From NCBI GenBank assembly GCA_963834365.1, contig CAWIBS010000041.1, positions 62,001-126,000 on the forward strand: a DNA stretch of 64,000 nt. Reading direction: 5' to 3'. The translations under genes and the position numbers were made by a program. This document shows, one piece after another, positions 18,729-27,587 of this stretch (positions are counted from its first letter, which is position 1; each line of letters starts with the position of its first letter). This stretch comes from CAWJAP01 sp963834365. GTDB lineage: Bacteria; Acidobacteriota; Vicinamibacteria; Vicinamibacterales; Vicinamibacteraceae. The notes beneath the pieces were generated by a model, which saw nothing but the letters and a program-made list of their open reading frames with translations, was not told the DNA's origin and did not search any database.

Positions 18729-18790
18729 AGCGCGCCGATGCTACAACGGAAAGGCCTGAAACCCGTCCGAAGGGTATACAGTCGCGGTGT

Positions 18791-19165
18791 ATGTCCAGAG
18801 AAACGCCCGAGCAGGTCCTGAAATCGATCGTCGATGGAATCAACAGCGGCGATCTCGACGCCCTCATGTCTCTGTATGAGTCTGAAGCCGCCTTTGCGTC
18901 TCAGCCTGGGAGTCTCGCGCACGGCTTGACGGGTGTGCGTGAATCACTGGCCGCCTTCATCGCCATGAAGGGCACGCTCGATCTCAAAGTGACACGCGTC
19001 CTCGCGGCCGGTGGCCTGGCCTTCGTCGCCGGGGTCTGGTCATTCACCGGAACAGGGCCAGACGGCAAACCCGTGACGCTGACGGGACGCAACGGGGATG
19101 TTCTGCGTCGTCAGGACGATGGCTCCTGGCGCTTCGTGATCGACAACCCCTGGGGAACGGACTGA
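18791..19165 (+). CDS. NTF2-like/SnoaL-type protein
   Basis: 124 residues, intact. It opens ETPEQVLKSIVDGINSGDLD with the helix-turn typical of the SnoaL/DUF4440 group (a long helix, GDxDALMSLYESEAAF), then a GxxxIRE-like GVRESLAAFIAMKG segment and four beta strands ending in GDVLRRQDDGSWRFVIDNPWG, the usual DUF4440 finish. NTF2-like proteins of this size are cone-shaped and act as small isomerases, hydrolases or binding proteins. No active-site residues can be assigned. It is divergent from the spike gene, with 62 bp between their starts. Confidence 0.85.
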   Translation: MSRETPEQVLKSIVDGINSGDLDALMSLYESEAAFASQPGSLAHGLTGVRESLAAFIAMKGTLDLKVTRVLAAGGLAFVAGVWSFTGTGPDGKPVTLTGRNGDVLRRQDDGSWRFVIDNPWGTD

Positions 19166-19333
19166 TTACTGTCCGAACCCGCCGGCTGGCAGCCCCAGCA
19201 CGAGAAGTCCCGGGATGAGCAGCACCACGGCCCCGCCGAGCAGGGCGACGTCGGGCGTGCCGAGGCGAATCACGGCAAGGTTCAGGCCGACGATGGTAAA
19301 CGCAAAGGTCAAGAGGGTCGCCCGCGAAAGCAT
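19166..19333 (-). CDS. 55-aa membrane micro-protein
   Basis: ATG 19333 to TAA 19166, with GGAG about 10 bases upstream. The 55 residues form two hydrophobic helices: LLTFAFTIVGLNLAVIRL, then ALLGGAVVLLIPGLLVLGL, ending PAGGFGQ. It sits 39 bp downstream of the VWA gene on the same strand and closes the extended Tad operon. The stop abuts the convergent NTF2-like gene. I do not recognise a family. The clean frame, membrane pattern and operon position support it as real. Confidence 0.65.
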   Translation of the reverse strand: MLSRATLLTFAFTIVGLNLAVIRLGTPDVALLGGAVVLLIPGLLVLGLPAGGFGQ

Positions 19334-19372
19334 TGCACCAATCTCCGATCAACGCCCGGCATCGCCGGGCAG

Positions 19373-21364
19373 CTATTTGTCCGGCGCGAAGAACCCGCCC
19401 CGCATGGACACCCGCGTGTGGGGATCCCGGCTGCGCAGCTCGACGGCGCGCCACTTGCCATCGCGCGTCGCATTCGACGAGCTGTAGCTGATGACATAGC
19501 GCCGGCGAAGGGCTTCGACGACGCGCGCGTACTCGGCCGGCAGCGCCTCGACGGTCTCGGGGAAGTAGGCGTCCCCTCCCGATTCCGTCGCGATCTCCTC
19601 GAGGCGCGCTCGATCGACGTTCGACCCCAGCGCGATCGTGAAGACCGCCGCCTCGCTGGCGCGCAGGGCCTTCAGCAGCTCGTCGAAACTCGTCCGGCTG
19701 CCGGGGCCCGTGCCCGCCGCGTTCTCGTCCCGGCCGTCGGTCAGCACGACCACGACGCGGCGGCCTTCCACGCCCTCGAGCCGCGACAGCGCGGCGTCCG
19801 CGGCATCGTAGAGGGCCGTCCCGCCCCTCGGTTCGAACGCATCGATCGCCTTCAGGCTGTCACCTCTGGCGGTCGAGAAACCGCCATCGAGAATGGCGCG
19901 ATCGGAGAAGCGCATGACGGCGAGCTTGTCCTCGGGTCGCAAGGCCTCGACGAACGACCGGGCCGCGGCCTTCACGGCGTCGCTGGCCTGCCGCATGCTG
20001 CCACTCTGGTCGAGCACCAGGACGATCGACACCGGGCTCGTGGCTTCGTGGAAGGTCTCGATGGCCTGCTCGACGCCGTCTTCGAGCAAGGTCAGATCCT
20101 CACGGGAGACCGACAGGTGCCGGCGGGCGGTATCGGTCACGGTGAACTCGAGGATCGGGCGCACCGGCGGCGGCTTGGGGGCGAAATACCCGGGCTTCAC
20201 GCGTACGGTGTAGGCCGGATCGACGGCCGCGAGGGACACGGCGCGCCACGCGCCGTCGACCTGCTGATTCGTCGGCGTATAGGTGATGAGATACCGGTTC
20301 GATACGTCCGAGACGACGCGGTCGTGAACGTCCGGAAGCTGTTCTTGCCGGGATGGGAAGAACGCCCGGCCTCCGGTCGCCGCCGCGATGCGCTTCAGCA
20401 GTTGCTCGCCCCGGAACGAGATGCCGGCCACACCGCCCACGCCGATGACGTAGACGGTCGTCCTGCTGGACTGCACGGCGGCCAGGGCGTCCTCGAACGT
20501 CCGGACGCTGTGCTGGTCGTAGCCATCGGTCACCAGGATGATGACGTGCCGTCCTTCCGTACCGGCGCCGCGCCTGGCCGCGTCGGCGAGCGAGTCGAGG
20601 ATGGCCGTGCCTCCGCCCGGCTCGATACTGGCGATGGCCTCGGTAATCGTCGCGCGATCGGCGGTCGGGCCGGTGACCGCGCCCACGGTCTTGGAGAAGG
20701 GCATGACGAGCACGCGGTCGTCGGGCCGGAGATGACGGGCCAGCCGCCCCGCGGCGTCCCTCAGGAAGTCCACGTTGCCGGCCATGCTCTGACTGCTGTC
20801 CACCAGGATGGTGTAAGTCGCCGGCAGGGTCTCCGGGCGCACGACGTCCGGCGTCTGCCCGACGCCGTCCTCCTTCAAGCTGAATCCGCCCGCGCCGATG
20901 CCGCTGATGAACCGGCCCTGCTTGTCATGCACGGTGGCCTCGAGCAGCACGCTCAGCACCTGGGTCGTCTCGACGAACTCGAACGGCTCGAGCGCGACGA
21001 CATCGCGCACCGTCCGGCCCGTCGCATCGATGGCTTCGACGGCGATCTCCGTCGGCTCGAACGGATTGTCGTCCGCCCACTCGGACGCGTAGACGGGTCC
21101 TTCGACGTCTTCACCGACGAGGGCGCGATTGACGAAGAACTTGACCGATTGAACGGGCGCGTCCGCGGAATTCTCGACCTGCGCCACGATGCGCACGCTG
21201 CCGGCCGTGCCCGTGCGGCCCATCGGCGACGTGATACGAACCGTCAACGGCGCGCCATCGGCCGCGACGCTGGTCCGGCCGGCTGCAAGGCCGACCATGG
21301 CAGCGACCAGCAGCCAGAGCGGCGCCCCGCGCAGGAGAGGGTTCAAAAAGTGCGCCACGATCAC
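19373..21364 (-). CDS. Secreted protein with two VWA domains
   Basis: 663 residues, intact, starting with GTG 21364, which overlaps the stop of the upstream 57-aa gene (GTGA). A signal/anchor segment (GAPLWLLVAAMVGLAAG) leads to a beta-sandwich region (LTVRITSPMGRTGTAGSVRI), then two von Willebrand A domains. The first has MIDAS DSSQS at 189-193 and LVTDGYDQHS. The second has DQSGS near 447 and VVLTDGRDEN. Between and after them the motif RYLITYTPTNQQVDGAWRAV / RYVISYSSSNATRDGKWRAV recurs, showing an internal duplication of a VWA plus tail unit. Acidobacterial VWA proteins of this sort bind metals and probably mediate adhesion or complex assembly. Position suggests a role with the pilus or the neighbouring ATPase. 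Confidence 0.88.
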   Translation of the reverse strand: MIVAHFLNPLLRGAPLWLLVAAMVGLAAGRTSVAADGAPLTVRITSPMGRTGTAGSVRIVAQVENSADAPVQSVKFFVNRALVGEDVEGPVYASEWADDNPFEPTEIAVEAIDATGRTVRDVVALEPFEFVETTQVLSVLLEATVHDKQGRFISGIGAGGFSLKEDGVGQTPDVVRPETLPATYTILVDSSQSMAGNVDFLRDAAGRLARHLRPDDRVLVMPFSKTVGAVTGPTADRATITEAIASIEPGGGTAILDSLADAARRGAGTEGRHVIILVTDGYDQHSVRTFEDALAAVQSSRTTVYVIGVGGVAGISFRGEQLLKRIAAATGGRAFFPSRQEQLPDVHDRVVSDVSNRYLITYTPTNQQVDGAWRAVSLAAVDPAYTVRVKPGYFAPKPPPVRPILEFTVTDTARRHLSVSREDLTLLEDGVEQAIETFHEATSPVSIVLVLDQSGSMRQASDAVKAAARSFVEALRPEDKLAVMRFSDRAILDGGFSTARGDSLKAIDAFEPRGGTALYDAADAALSRLEGVEGRRVVVVLTDGRDENAAGTGPGSRTSFDELLKALRASEAAVFTIALGSNVDRARLEEIATESGGDAYFPETVEALPAEYARVVEALRRRYVISYSSSNATRDGKWRAVELRSRDPHTRVSMRGGFFAPDK

Positions 21365-21534
21365 ACCAGCGCGCTGACGAACGCCACCGCCGCACCGACG
21401 ACGTCACCGACGATGGCATTGATGGCTTCGAGCGCTTCCGCCGGCCCTCCGAACAGGGCGATGCCCACGACCGCCAGCACCGCCAGCGGCACGAGAATCA
21501 ACAAGCTGTCGTTACCGTGGCCGCTCTTCTGCAT
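21361..21534 (-). CDS. 57-aa membrane micro-protein
   Basis: ATG 21534 to TGA 21361. Sequence begins MQKSGHGNDSLLILVPLAVL and continues through AVVGIALFGGPAEALEAINA to a second hydrophobic segment, VVGAAVAFVSALV. It has a short polar N-terminus and then a hydrophobic stretch like a pseudopilin or small coiled membrane subunit, but no prepilin cleavage glycine plus Glu+5 pattern. Its stop overlaps the GTG of the VWA gene, so it is translated with it. No family is recognised. Confidence 0.7.
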   Translation of the reverse strand: MQKSGHGNDSLLILVPLAVLAVVGIALFGGPAEALEAINAIVGDVVGAAVAFVSALV

Positions 21535-21573
21535 CTGTACGTCCTCAGCGCGCGTGAATCGTGGACGAGCCGA

Positions 21574-22890
21574 TCACGCGTAGACCGGGACGGGCTCCGC
21601 GTCTGCCACGAAGTACACGTCACAGGCGGCTTCGAGGAGGGCGGGGGTCAACTGTCGCGGCTCGCCGAAGTACTCGGCCAGCGCCAGCGCGTGATCGATC
21701 AGGTCGCGGGGTTGCGAGCCGCGCAGCTCCACGCGGCGGGGACGAAGGGAGTCCCGCAGCAGCGCCTCGACGATGGCGCGCTGGTAGGGCACTCCGCGCT
21801 CCTCGCAGCAGCGCGCGAAAATCGCCACGAACTCCTCGACGGTCGGGCTCTCGGCGTAGACCTTGTAGCCGATCCGCCGCAGGAACGCCTCGTCCACGAG
21901 CGTCGAGGGCCGCAGGTTCGTCGCGAAGACGATCAGCACGGCGAACGGCAGCTCGAACTTCTGGCCCGTCTTCAGCGTGAGATAGTCGATGCGGCTCTCG
22001 AGCGGCACGATCCACCGGTTGAGGAGTTGATGCGGCTCGATCTGCTGGCGGCCGAAGTCGTCGATGACCAGCACGCCGCCGTTCGCCGTCGCCTGAACCG
22101 GGGCGCGGTAGAAGCCGGTCGTGCGGTCGTAGTTCAGCTCCAGCGAATCGAGCGTCAGCTCGCCGCCGACCGTCACCAGGGGGCGCCGGCAGCGGACCCA
22201 CCGGCGATCCGGTGCGCCGTCGTCATCAAGCCCGTTGCTCCCGGGCATCGGCAGCTCGTGATGGTTCACCGGGTCGAACAGCCGCACGATCTGGCCGCCG
22301 ACCTCGAGCGCGTGCGGAATCGCGATATCGCCGTCGAGCAGATTGCGAATGGCCTGCGAAATGACCGACTTGCCGTTGCCGGCCGGGCCGTAGACGAAGA
22401 GGGAGTGGCCGGCATTGATCGCCGGGCCGAGCTGATCGAGCACGCGCTGGCCGACCACCAGTTGCCGAAACGCGCCGCGCACGCGATCGCGCGTCGCCGA
22501 CCGTGGCGCCACCTTTTTCCAGTCGTGCAGGTAGGCCACATAGCGCTCGAGCGGAACCGGCGCGAAGCCGACGTACTGGTTGTGCTCGAGGAAGATCGTG
22601 ACCCGCGTGCGGCCCGCGTCGGTGATGCGATACCGGTACGACGCGGGTCCCATCATCGTGCCGCCAACGACTTCGATCTGGTGCTGCGACTTCAGGGCCT
22701 GGACGGCCAGTTCGATGGCGGTGAACCGCAGTCCGAGCCGCCCGGCCAGCTCGGAGCCGGTGAGCTCGCCGGCGAAGTGCATCTGCTTCAGCGCCAACTG
22801 GAGCAGGAGATCGAGCGACAGGCCGGTCTCCTCCAGCGACGCCGGGGCCTCCGGGTGAGGCAGGACGATGTCAGGACGTTCGTGGGTCAT
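21574..22890 (-). CDS. AAA-type ATPase with N-terminal winged helix, Tad-locus associated
   Basis: 438 residues from MTHERPDIV (ATG 22890). Residues about 25-100 look like a winged-helix domain (FAGELTGSELAGRLGLRFTA, then TAIELAVQALKSQHQIEVVG). The ATPase core has Walker A GPAGNGKS at 168-175, Walker B VLVIDDFG at 273-280, sensor-1 type VLIVFATNLRPS and a lid with FLRRIGYKVYAESP. It resembles MoxR-like P-loop ATPases, which commonly work with VWA partners. Here a VWA protein follows two genes downstream. It is on the same strand as tadABC. A role in assembling or remodelling the pilus or the VWA protein is inferred. Confidence 0.82.
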   Translation of the reverse strand: MTHERPDIVLPHPEAPASLEETGLSLDLLLQLALKQMHFAGELTGSELAGRLGLRFTAIELAVQALKSQHQIEVVGGTMMGPASYRYRITDAGRTRVTIFLEHNQYVGFAPVPLERYVAYLHDWKKVAPRSATRDRVRGAFRQLVVGQRVLDQLGPAINAGHSLFVYGPAGNGKSVISQAIRNLLDGDIAIPHALEVGGQIVRLFDPVNHHELPMPGSNGLDDDGAPDRRWVRCRRPLVTVGGELTLDSLELNYDRTTGFYRAPVQATANGGVLVIDDFGRQQIEPHQLLNRWIVPLESRIDYLTLKTGQKFELPFAVLIVFATNLRPSTLVDEAFLRRIGYKVYAESPTVEEFVAIFARCCEERGVPYQRAIVEALLRDSLRPRRVELRGSQPRDLIDHALALAEYFGEPRQLTPALLEAACDVYFVADAEPVPVYA

Positions 22891-22948
22891 GTCAGGAATC
22901 ACGCTTTGTGTTCGCGGCTCACGCAACGCCCGGGTCGCGGAAGCCGCC

Positions 22949-22968
22949 CCCGGGGCTTGCGCCCCGGG
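22949..22968. terminator. Hairpin between the 31-aa gene and the ATPase gene
   Basis: Perfect 8-bp stem CCCGGGGC-ttgc-GCCCCGGG in the 122-bp gap before the AAA ATPase. It has no U-tract, so it may attenuate transcription between tadC and the distal genes, or be another palindromic repeat. Confidence 0.5.
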
Positions 22969-23012
22969 ACGAGTGGTGACCGTGCCGTGTCCGGCGCGAA
23001 GCCGGGACCGGC

Positions 23013-23108
23013 TCAGTCTTCGCGCTGCAGGCGCGCGCGACGACGCTGCATGTAGAGGATGCCGACGATGATGGCGGCGATGGCGAGACCGAGGGTGGTG
23101 AGGTTCAT
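23013..23108 (-). CDS. 31-aa single-helix membrane peptide
   Basis: ATG 23108 to TGA 23013, preceded by the purine run AGAAAGAGAGAA. It reads MNLTTLGLAIAAIIVGILYM and then a very basic tail QRRRARLQRED. One transmembrane helix with a positively charged cytoplasmic end is predicted. It lies 43 bp after tadC on the same strand. Too short for family assignment, but the ribosome site, helix and charged tail make it a believable micro-protein. Confidence 0.6.
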   Translation of the reverse strand: MNLTTLGLAIAAIIVGILYMQRRRARLQRED

Positions 23109-23151
23109 GTGCGTTCTCTCTTTCTATGGTTAGGAATGTGCGTGAGGCGGG

Positions 23152-24069
23152 TTAGCTCCCGGCAAAGAACCTCACGAACTTGATGACCGCCGGGCCCAGG
23201 GTGACGACATACATTGCTGGGAACAGGCAGAACACGAGCGGAAAGACGAGCTTGACGCCGAGCTTGGCGGCGCGCTCCTCCGCCCGCTGGCGGCGCATCG
23301 TCCGGCTCACCTCCGCCTGGGTACGAAGCGCCTGCGAGATGCTGGTCCCGAACCGATCCGTCTGCACCAGCATCGACACGAGCTGGCGCACGTCATCGAC
23401 CTTCGTGCGCTCGGCGAAGTTCTTGAACGCTTCCATACGGGGCTTGCCGGCACGAATCTCCGTCGTGATGGTCGCGAGCTCCTCCGAGAGCGCCGCGTGC
23501 GAAACGGCCAGCTCCTCGGCGGCCTTTGCGATCGCCTGATCGAGCCCCATGCCGGCCTCGACGCAGACAATCAACAGGTCGAGTGCGTCGGGAAGGCCGT
23601 CGGCGATGAGCGTCTGCCGCTTCGAGATCTGCCGGGACAGCCACAGGCTCGGCAGCATGTAGCCCATGATCGCGAGCAGCACGCCGAGCAACAGACCAAT
23701 CGTCGTGCCCAGAAAGTACACAGACAGCCCGACCACCAACAACGGCAGTCCAATCTCGGAGCTCGAGTAAAGGAGTGTCGGCGTCGCGCCGCGAAAACCG
23801 GCGCGCGCCATTTGTTTCTGGATACGCGACATCGCTTTCGACGACTTCGGCAGATATCGACTTGCACTCGCAAGGCGGGGATCGAGCTCGTTCACCGCGA
23901 GCGGCAGGCTTGCGGCGAGAACCCCCACGCCATCGCTCCCCAGGCCGCGAAGCCGTTGCCGCGCGGGGGCCCTTCGATGCAGCACCTCGAGGGTCACGTA
24001 GCCAACCGCGAACGCCAGCGACACGAAGAGTGCGCCGAACGCGAACAGAAATACGGGCGTCAGTATCAT
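23152..24069 (-). CDS. tadC: TadC, inner-membrane platform protein (T2SS-F family)
   Basis: 305 residues, intact. Membrane helices at about 5-28, 107-145 (LPLLVVGLSVYFLGTTIGLLLGVLLAIMGY) and 275-297 flank a cytoplasmic T2SSF domain with the signature DALDLLIVCVEAGMGLDQAIAKAAEEL and LRTQAEVSRTMRRQRAEERAAKLGVK. TadB and TadC form the platform that couples the TadA motor to pilus assembly. The ATG overlaps the tadB stop (ATGA at 24066-24069). Confidence 0.95.
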   Translation of the reverse strand: MILTPVFLFAFGALFVSLAFAVGYVTLEVLHRRAPARQRLRGLGSDGVGVLAASLPLAVNELDPRLASASRYLPKSSKAMSRIQKQMARAGFRGATPTLLYSSSEIGLPLLVVGLSVYFLGTTIGLLLGVLLAIMGYMLPSLWLSRQISKRQTLIADGLPDALDLLIVCVEAGMGLDQAIAKAAEELAVSHAALSEELATITTEIRAGKPRMEAFKNFAERTKVDDVRQLVSMLVQTDRFGTSISQALRTQAEVSRTMRRQRAEERAAKLGVKLVFPLVFCLFPAMYVVTLGPAVIKFVRFFAGS

Positions 24070-25047
24070 CTCGTCCTCGTCAGTACCTTGATGTCAACCA
24101 GGCGGCGGATGATCAGCGTTCCCGTGACCTGCAGGAACAACCCGGCGAAGATCAGGTTGACGCCCATGGGGTCGTCGATCGAGCGTCCGCATGTGGTTCG
24201 GCGATGTGATCATGAAGGCCACGGCGAGCGACGGCGGCAGCCCCGACAGCACCCAGCCGGTGATCCGTCCGTGCGCGGAGACCACCCGGACCTGGCGCTT
24301 CACCTTGAAGCGCTCGCGGATGACGGTCGACAGGTTGCCCAGGATCTCGGCCAGGTTGCCGCCGCTTTCGCGCTGTGTCAGCACCGCGGTCACGAAGAAC
24401 CGGGCGTCGAGCAGCTGAATGCGCTCGGCGAGCGCCTTGAGCGCATCGGGGAGCGGCATGCCGTAATTCTGCTGGTCGTACACGACCCGGAACTCGCCGG
24501 CCACCGGCTGCGGCGCCTCTTCGGCGACGACGGCCAGCCCGCTGGTGAAGGCGTGGCCGGCGCGCAGCGCGCGGGCGATCAGGTCGATCGCCTCCGGGAA
24601 CTGCTCCTCGAACTTCTGCAGGCGCTTGGCCGCCTTGTACCGGACGACGGCGAACGGCAGCCAGGCGAGCATCGCGCCGACGGCGAGGCCGAGCCAGGGC
24701 AGTCGCGTGATCCAGGCCACCAGGAGCCACGCGCCCAGGAACAGGCACGCCGACGCAAGCAGCAGCCCCCCGACGGTGATCTTCAGGTCGGCGCGGGCGA
24801 TCAGGCTCTGAAGGGAGCTGGCGACCCCGCTCGTGCGGGCCAGCACCACGTCGAGTCCCTTCACCGCGCTCAGCTTCTCGGCCTGCTTGACGAAGTCGAT
24901 GCGCTTCGCCGGCCGTTGGCCAAGCGACGTGCGCAGCCGCTTGTGCAGCTTGCCCCGCTCGAGCGCCTCGGGGCGCCCGATCATGACCCAGTAGATCCCC
25001 AGCACGAGCGCCAGGACGACGACGAATGTTGCGGCAACGTAGATCAT
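24066..25047 (-). CDS. tadB: TadB, inner-membrane platform protein (one frameshift near the end)
   Basis: About 327 residues. N-terminal anchor (VAATFVVVLALVLGIYWVMIG), two central helices (VGGLLLASACLFLGAWLLVAW and LGLAVGAMLAWLPFAVV) and the T2SSF domain with FEEQFPEAIDLIARALRAGH, QQNYGMPLPDALKALAERI and RVRVVSAHGRITGWVLSG. Around 24180 an extra base (CTC-G-ATC) shifts the frame; restoring it gives MRTLIDDPMGVNLIFAGLFL and the last helix, with TGA overlapping tadC. GAGGAGAAG precedes the ATG at 25047. Partner of TadC. Confidence 0.92.
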
Positions 25048-25057
25048 GTGCTTCTCC

Positions 25058-26398
25058 TCACGCCACCATCTTCACGTGCTCGAACATCGTCGCCGGCAGC
25101 GGGAAGCCCGCCGCCGCGAGCTTGTCGCTGACCTTCGGCCTGATGCCCGTGGCGCGGAACTTCCCGGTGACACGGCCTTCCGGCGTGATCCCGGTGCGCT
25201 CGAAGAGGAAGAGGTCCTGCATCGTGATCACCTCGCCCTCCATCCCCACGATCTCGGCGATGCCGGTCACCCGGCGCGTGCCGTCCGACATTCGCGAGAT
25301 CTGGACGACCAGGTTGACCGCCGAGGCCACCTGCTGCCGGACCGCCTTGTCGGGCACGTTGAGGTTCGCCATGGCGACCATCGTGTCGAGCCGGTGCAGC
25401 GCGTCGCGCGGGGTGTTGGCGTGAATCGTCGTCAGGCTGCCGTCGTGGCCGGTGTTCATGGCCTGGAGCATGTCGAGCGCCTCCTCGCCGCGGACCTCGC
25501 CGACGACGATGCGGTCCGGCCGCATGCGGAGCGCGTTGATGACCAGGTCGCGCGGGCGCACGGCGCCCTTCCCCTCGATGTTGGCCGGGCGGGTTTCGAG
25601 GCGGACGACGTGACGCTGCCGGAGCATCAGCTCGGCGGCGTCTTCGATCGTGATCACACGCTCCCGATCGGAAATGAAGCTCGAAAGGATGTTCAGGAGC
25701 GTGGTCTTCCCGGCGCCGGTCCCTCCCGACACGAGGATGTTGAGGCGCGCGGCCACGGCCGCCTTGAGGAAGTCCAGCATCGGCTGGGTCATCGAGCTGC
25801 GCTCGACCAGGTCCTGCGCGGCGAGACGGTCGGTCCGGAACCGGCGAATCGAGAGCGCCGGGCCGTCGAGGGCGAGCGGCGGGATGATCGCGTTGACACG
25901 GGACCCGTCGGCCAGGCGGGCGTCCACCATCGGGCTCGACTCGTCGATGCGGCGGCCGACGGCGCTGACGATGCGCTCGATGATCTGGAGCAGGTGCTTG
26001 TCGTCCTTGAAGACCGCGTCGCTCTCTTCGATCCGGCCTTCGCGCTCGATGTAGATCCGGTTGTAACGGTTGACGAGGATGTCGGAGATCGACGGATCGC
26101 GCAGGAACGCCTCGAGCGGCCCGAGGCCGAACAGCTCGTTGAAGACGTCGGCGATGATCGCCTCGCGCTCGAAGAGGCTGAGCGGCGTGGTGTGCGCCTC
26201 CCTTTCGAGCATGCCGACGATCAGGGCGCGGATCTCGGGCTCCGCCTCTTCACGCTTCACCCGCGACAGGCGCTCGAGGTTGAGCCGGTTGAGCAGGTCC
26301 TGGTGGATCTTGCCCTTGATTTCCTGGTACTTGGGGTGACGTGCGTCCACCGACCGCGTGGGGCCTGTCGGCGTCGCCTGCAATGTGAGAGTGGACAT
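25058..26398 (-). CDS. tadA: TadA/CpaF, pilus assembly ATPase
   Basis: 446 residues, intact. A secretion NTPase of the TadA/VirB11 type: N-terminal helical domain, EREAIIADVFNELFGLGPLE linker, Walker A SGGTGAGKTT at 224-233, Asp box and Walker B RIVVGEVRGEEALDML at 296-311, and the His box TGHDGSLTTIHANTPRDAL at 316-334. It powers both assembly and retraction in the Caulobacter Tad system. It lies 18 bp after tadZ and 10 bp before tadB in the operon. AGGAG lies somewhat far upstream (about 12 bases). Confidence 0.96.
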   Translation of the reverse strand: MSTLTLQATPTGPTRSVDARHPKYQEIKGKIHQDLLNRLNLERLSRVKREEAEPEIRALIVGMLEREAHTTPLSLFEREAIIADVFNELFGLGPLEAFLRDPSISDILVNRYNRIYIEREGRIEESDAVFKDDKHLLQIIERIVSAVGRRIDESSPMVDARLADGSRVNAIIPPLALDGPALSIRRFRTDRLAAQDLVERSSMTQPMLDFLKAAVAARLNILVSGGTGAGKTTLLNILSSFISDRERVITIEDAAELMLRQRHVVRLETRPANIEGKGAVRPRDLVINALRMRPDRIVVGEVRGEEALDMLQAMNTGHDGSLTTIHANTPRDALHRLDTMVAMANLNVPDKAVRQQVASAVNLVVQISRMSDGTRRVTGIAEIVGMEGEVITMQDLFLFERTGITPEGRVTGKFRATGIRPKVSDKLAAAGFPLPATMFEHVKMVA

Positions 26399-26416
26399 CT
26401 GAATGTTCGCTCCTGA

Positions 26417-27576
26417 TCAGCCGCGTCTCTTCAACCGGCCGAAGATGCCGCCGCTCGACGGGTTCTGCCGCGGCCCGTGATCGACCCTGGCGAGGTCTCT
26501 GGCCAGCGTGCCGAGCCCGGCAGCCAGGGTGTTGTGATTGTCGAGTGCGAGCGGGCGGCCCCGGTTGAGCGCCTGCAGCGCCAGCCGGTAGTCGCTCGGC
26601 AGGACGTGCGTGACCTTGGAGCCGACCACCTTCTCGATGTCGGTCTGCCCGATGTCCGCCTGCTTGTCGAAGCGGCTCACGATGACCATCACGCGGTCGT
26701 GTCCGTAGCGCTTGCGCAGCGCCGACGCGAGCCGGCTCGCGCTGCGAACGGTCGAGAGCTCCTGGTTGGCGACCACGACGATGCGCGACGCGGCATCCAG
26801 CGAGTCGAGGGCGGCGGCATCGGATCGAGGCACGTCGAGGATCACGTAGCGGTAGAGGCGGGCGGCGAACTCGATGACCGCCTGCAGCTCGGGCGTGCTC
26901 GCCTGCCGGGCGAACGCGCGATCGGAGGACGCGAGGAGCGCCGGTCCGGCTTTCGTGGGCGTCAGCAGGCCGCGGAAGAAGGCCTCGTCGAACCGCTGGA
27001 TGTTCTCCAGCGCGTCGACGATGGAAAAGCGCGCCTCGGCGCCGAACAGGAGCGCCGCATCGCCGTGCGCCAGGTGCAGGTCCACGAGGACCGTCTGCGA
27101 CGGCGCCAGCTTCGCCAGCGTGGTGGCCACGTTAACGGCGGCCGTCGTCGTGCCCACGCCACCCTTGGCGCCGACGAGCGCGAACACCTCGCCGCTGCCG
27201 GCGGGCGATGCACGGTGCGCGACGAGCCGGGAAATCGCCTGCGACAGAGCGGCCGCGGTGATCGGCTCCTGCAGGAACTCGGTGGCCCCGGCGCGCATCG
27301 CCTCGAGCAGGAGGCCGGGGTCCGACTCCGAGGCGACGACGAGAAAGCCGACACCCGGATGCTGGCGCTTGACCTCCGCCATCGACGGCGGGATCGCACG
27401 TGAGCCGCGCGTGTCGACGATGACGACGTGGGGCAGTTGCGAGGGCGCATGCACCAGGGCGGCGAGCTCTGTTGCGCTCCCGCGCGTGGTGCGGATCCCG
27501 CTCGCGCTCAGGAGCTCCTCCAGCTCGCGGTCGAGCGGGTCGACGACGAGGACGTCCGGAATCAGATCTGTGCCAT
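26417..27576 (-). CDS. tadZ: TadZ/CpaE, pilus-localising ParA-like ATPase (start frameshifted)
   Basis: About 385 residues. An N-terminal receiver-like domain (PDVLVVDPLDRELEELLSAS, VVIVDTRGSRA, GVGFLVVASESDPGLLLEAM, ATEFLQEP) lacks a clear phosphoacceptor set. The ATPase domain has the deviant Walker A GAKGGVGTTTAAVNVA, DLHLAHGD and YVILDVPRSDAAAL. CpaE/TadZ proteins place the pilus machine at the pole. ATG 27576 (MAQI) is the natural start, 12 bases after the tadG stop, but an indel near 27563 is needed to reach the long frame. It is followed 18 bp on by tadA. Confidence 0.88.
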
Positions 27577-27587
27577 GTGTGTCTCGC

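Noticed and set aside
19373..21364. Reading the VWA protein as a magnesium chelatase subunit
   Set aside because: It has a secretion signal and two VWA domains with beta-sandwich tails, and no chelatase helical regions; the ATPase next to it is not the BchI type.
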